NCBI RefSeq assembly: GCF_021378075.1
Contig: NZ_JAJUOS010000002.1
Span: 186,001-250,000, forward strand
Direction: 5' to 3'
DNA length: 64,000 bases
Origin: Rhodobacter flavimaris
GTDB taxonomy: Bacteria; Pseudomonadota; Alphaproteobacteria; Rhodobacterales; Rhodobacteraceae
This document shows, piece by piece, positions 62,901 to 64,000 of this stretch. Each line of letters opens with the position of its first letter. Position 1 is the stretch's first letter. The notes beneath the pieces were generated by a model. The model was not told the origin of the DNA and did no database searches. It worked only from the letters and a program-made list of their open reading frames with translations. A program made the translations under genes and the position numbers.

Positions 62901-64000
62901 CAGCCAAAGCGAGATCGCCCCCAGTTCCACGGCAATCGGGTTCAGGTCGACCCCGAAACAGTTCCGGTCCGCGATGTAAGCCCGGACTTTCTGCTTTTCG
63001 AAGACGATCCGCTCCTGCGGGATCGTCTTTCCAGTCTCCTTCTGCTTCCGCTCAAGGTAGAGGTCGGCAAGCTGATTTGTGGTTTCGACCAGAAAGGCCG
63101 CAGAACCCATGGCGGGCTCGAGGATCTTGAGTTCAAGAAGTTCGTCTGCGGTCAGATCCCGGCACCGCTCCATCAGCGCATGCTTGACGAGGAGCCGCGC
63201 CAGCGGTTCCGGCGTGTAGTAGGAGGCAGATTTTTCCCGATCCCGGCCCGCGAGCCTGTAGATGAAAGTTCCCTTCGGATAAACCAGAGCCTCCGACCCG
63301 TTGAACACGATCTCGTCCGGAGCAAATTCACCGATCCGACTGCGGGACACGAACCAGCTCGGCGCAAGCTTGTCGACCTTGTCACGACGAAATGCGTCCT
63401 CCTGTTCGGCGTCCTCTTCGTCGAAAAGGTCCTCATCGACTTCGTCGTCAGACTCTGACGCCTCCCCCTGACCCTCGTCCTCGGACGTTTCACTCGATCG
63501 CCCCTTACGAGGTTTAAGCTCGATCAGATCCGTTTTCGCGACCACACCCGTAAATGAGATCAGGGTTTCGTAGACGGCGCCCAACTGGCCGATCCCGAGC
63601 TTGGCATAGGAAATGCGCCCCGTGCTTTTGCCCGTGGACCTCAGTGAAAGGAGCCGAATAACCTTCTGGATCGCTTCGTTACGAAGCGAGAGGGCGTTCA
63701 GGATAGGCGTGCTCTGGGGATCAAGCAGAGATACCTTGACTGCGGGCAACCTCAGCCCTGTTCCTTTTTCTTCATCCGCCAGATCAAGGCCGGTATAGAG
63801 CAGTGTCAGGGTGCGCTGCAGGCTCTCCCAAAGGAAGGTCCCCTCACGGTCCGCAGAAGTTCGCAACGGGACGGATTCGAGGTCACGAAGCGTTTCGAGA
63901 GAATACCCGGTCGCGTAGATCGGATTCTTCAGGTCCAGCAAGTTCAGCCTCGGGTTCGCCTCGGCGTAGAACAGGAAGAGAAGCCGGTACATGTAGCGCA
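59949..64000 (-). CDS. Eco57I-type adenine-specific DNA methyltransferase (5' end outside window)
   Basis: At least 1350 residues; the frame is open to the right edge (the first in-window ATG, 63992, falls inside RYMYRLLFLFYAEA, a segment that is internal in this family), so the true start lies outside. SAM-binding motif I is LEPAMGSAAFLVE near 290 (usual DPACGSGxFL), then FGVDLNPIAVELGAISLWLNSLH near 345, and the catalytic motif IV GNPPWAKPSW near 681, i.e. N6-adenine type. An acidic insertion (ETSEDEGQGEASESDDEVDE) lies near 165. Residues about 800-1170, after motif IV, should include target recognition and are encoded by clearly AT-richer DNA. Resembles DrmMI of class-1 DISARM. Confidence 0.9.
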   Translation of the reverse strand, partial: RYMYRLLFLFYAEANPRLNLLDLKNPIYATGYSLETLRDLESVPLRTSADREGTFLWESLQRTLTLLYTGLDLADEEKGTGLRLPAVKVSLLDPQSTPILNALSLRNEAIQKVIRLLSLRSTGKSTGRISYAKLGIGQLGAVYETLISFTGVVAKTDLIELKPRKGRSSETSEDEGQGEASESDDEVDEDLFDEEDAEQEDAFRRDKVDKLAPSWFVSRSRIGEFAPDEIVFNGSEALVYPKGTFIYRLAGRDREKSASYYTPEPLARLLVKHALMERCRDLTADELLELKILEPAMGSAAFLVETTNQLADLYLERKQKETGKTIPQERIVFEKQKVRAYIADRNCFGVDLNPIAVELGAISLWLNSLHASDFSPWFGDQLHSGNSLIGARRAAYAPTWLSARTQADLWLNAKPDEIGWRKRLPENHVWQWLLPAKDMANFDKDKSIRPFAGDAQDQIKAWRKDGFFKKLEPHEIKLVQKLSRIAEALFDQVADDLAKTRAAANDGITLWPDKVMPGNKGLDFHAKEKLNAHLIGADHATNTLPYKRLKTAMDAWCALWLWPLDKADLLPSRAEFLQGMAMILEGGFTPDGSLAAPSMDEFADPAPDFLDMMEPDAPARDLFKAAAKRQDGLFRETNVEALVETFDWLGVAVEVAERERFVHFDLIFADVMKARGGFDVIVGNPPWAKPSWNEGLVLADIDPLYAGLSASDAKKVLPEALPKAPSVRREGRMVSAERAFLQDFVSTRGAMEVTSSEVMNPFAGGGSNNLYRCFIDLSFRLVAPQGYAALIHQDGHLGDPKSGAFRRHWYARIVKHFDHSNKITSKNFAEVVDHVRFSLNVYRGKPAEINFDQFTFAFLAGQIEDSYADHDGVGEIPGIKTANGKWDTRGHRDRVMQIDRGALSVIHALSEDEGVPVEEARFIQPYSTRTLDVFRQLARFPKLDAIIPKSQRTVRTGTGEHVVEIPLWQMSSHWHETGAQKDGTIRRRTSFRDADQMILQGPLFYVGNPLYKTARRNSRSNSDYDVIDLVNAPSDYLPRTNYEPAVDMQEYRSRMARCRWDPTRTHADFFRIALRRMVNLNSERSLVSTVFPAGASHINAVESIAFNDERNVINMGALLFALPYDFFIKAAGVTNLFQADIARLPWVNCNRSALYRVLRLVCLTSAFENLWNRHAVNLEPLPWSSSDPRLQLDGPVKGQEKWDHTAGLRSEFARRMALVEIDVLVAQALGLTLEQLIEIYRIYFPVLQENEAGTWYDQNGRIVWTCSKGLPGVGWLDERGKSPGRAAWDKILAENPSELTCTAIDDTMPGGPREVTRHFVGPFTQCDRIEDYKRAWAHFERLKTAEVAE

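Noticed and set aside
1..64000. CRISPR array
   Set aside because: No regularly spaced identical repeats and no cas genes were seen; the repeats found are IS ends, hairpins or operators.

Overview
The window is high-GC bacterial DNA with gene content typical of Rhodobacteraceae (Alphaproteobacteria, Paracoccus/Thioclava-like). The evidence is a tauRKLM-tauXY-xsc-tauZ-pta taurine cluster, a chvE/ggu-type sugar locus coupled to galactose/arabinose oxidation, and an E1 alpha/beta fusion next to an acyl-CoA synthetase. Genus is an inference from gene content only.

Layout. 1-3.4 kb: minus-strand acetoin/2-oxoacid dehydrogenase E1 fusion (runs off the left edge) behind an acetate-CoA ligase. 3.4-10.8 kb: a mosaic of insertion-sequence relics (IS6, IS3, an IS5/IS427 end) around a three-gene alginate-like polymer locus (PilZ-like, Alg8-like, AlgD-like) and a leishmanolysin-like metalloprotease. 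10.8-23.4 kb: a tightly overlapping minus-strand operon for import (ChvE, GguA, GguB) and oxidation of D-galactose/L-arabinose, divergent from its LysR regulator. 23.4-24.7 kb: a decayed gene and a broken IS5-family element inserted exactly in the pta stop codon. 24.7-35.6 kb: taurine dissimilation (TRAP uptake, taurine dehydrogenase, sulfoacetaldehyde acetyltransferase, phosphotransacetylase, sulfite/sulfate exporter, MocR regulator with a visible direct-repeat operator). 35.6-37.1 kb: nested IS6 relics, a decapitated SRAP gene and tRNA-Ser. 37.3-43.8 kb: housekeeping operon (SPOR lipoprotein, D,D-carboxypeptidase, tmk, holB, TatD, MBL hydrolase, AEC transporter). 44.0-48.6 kb: a polyamine-type ABC transporter.

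49 kb to the right edge: a genomic island. Its left boundary is visible: 16 nt identical to the 3' end of a tRNA (T-stem strand, acceptor strand, CCA; the acceptor is of the tRNA-Leu type), still followed by what looks like the tRNA's own terminator, lie next to a tyrosine integrase. The cargo is one minus-strand operon: a giant Eco57I-type adenine methyltransferase (5' end outside the window), an unrecognised 315-residue protein, a 2134-residue DEAD/DUF1998 helicase with a C-terminal nuclease-like domain, and a UvrD helicase carrying a RelE-like N-terminal domain. It resembles DISARM and Druantia in parts but matches neither in full, and is the best candidate for a new or poorly described anti-phage system. 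The methyltransferase has a sharply AT-richer patch where target recognition is expected, suggesting specificity swapping.

How the parts work together: the sugar, taurine and acetoin loci all feed central carbon (2-oxoglutarate, pyruvate/glyceraldehyde-3-phosphate, acetyl-CoA). Catabolic loci are separated by insertion-sequence debris, so this appears to be an assembled accessory region flanked by a housekeeping block (37-44 kb) and then a tRNA-integrated defence island.
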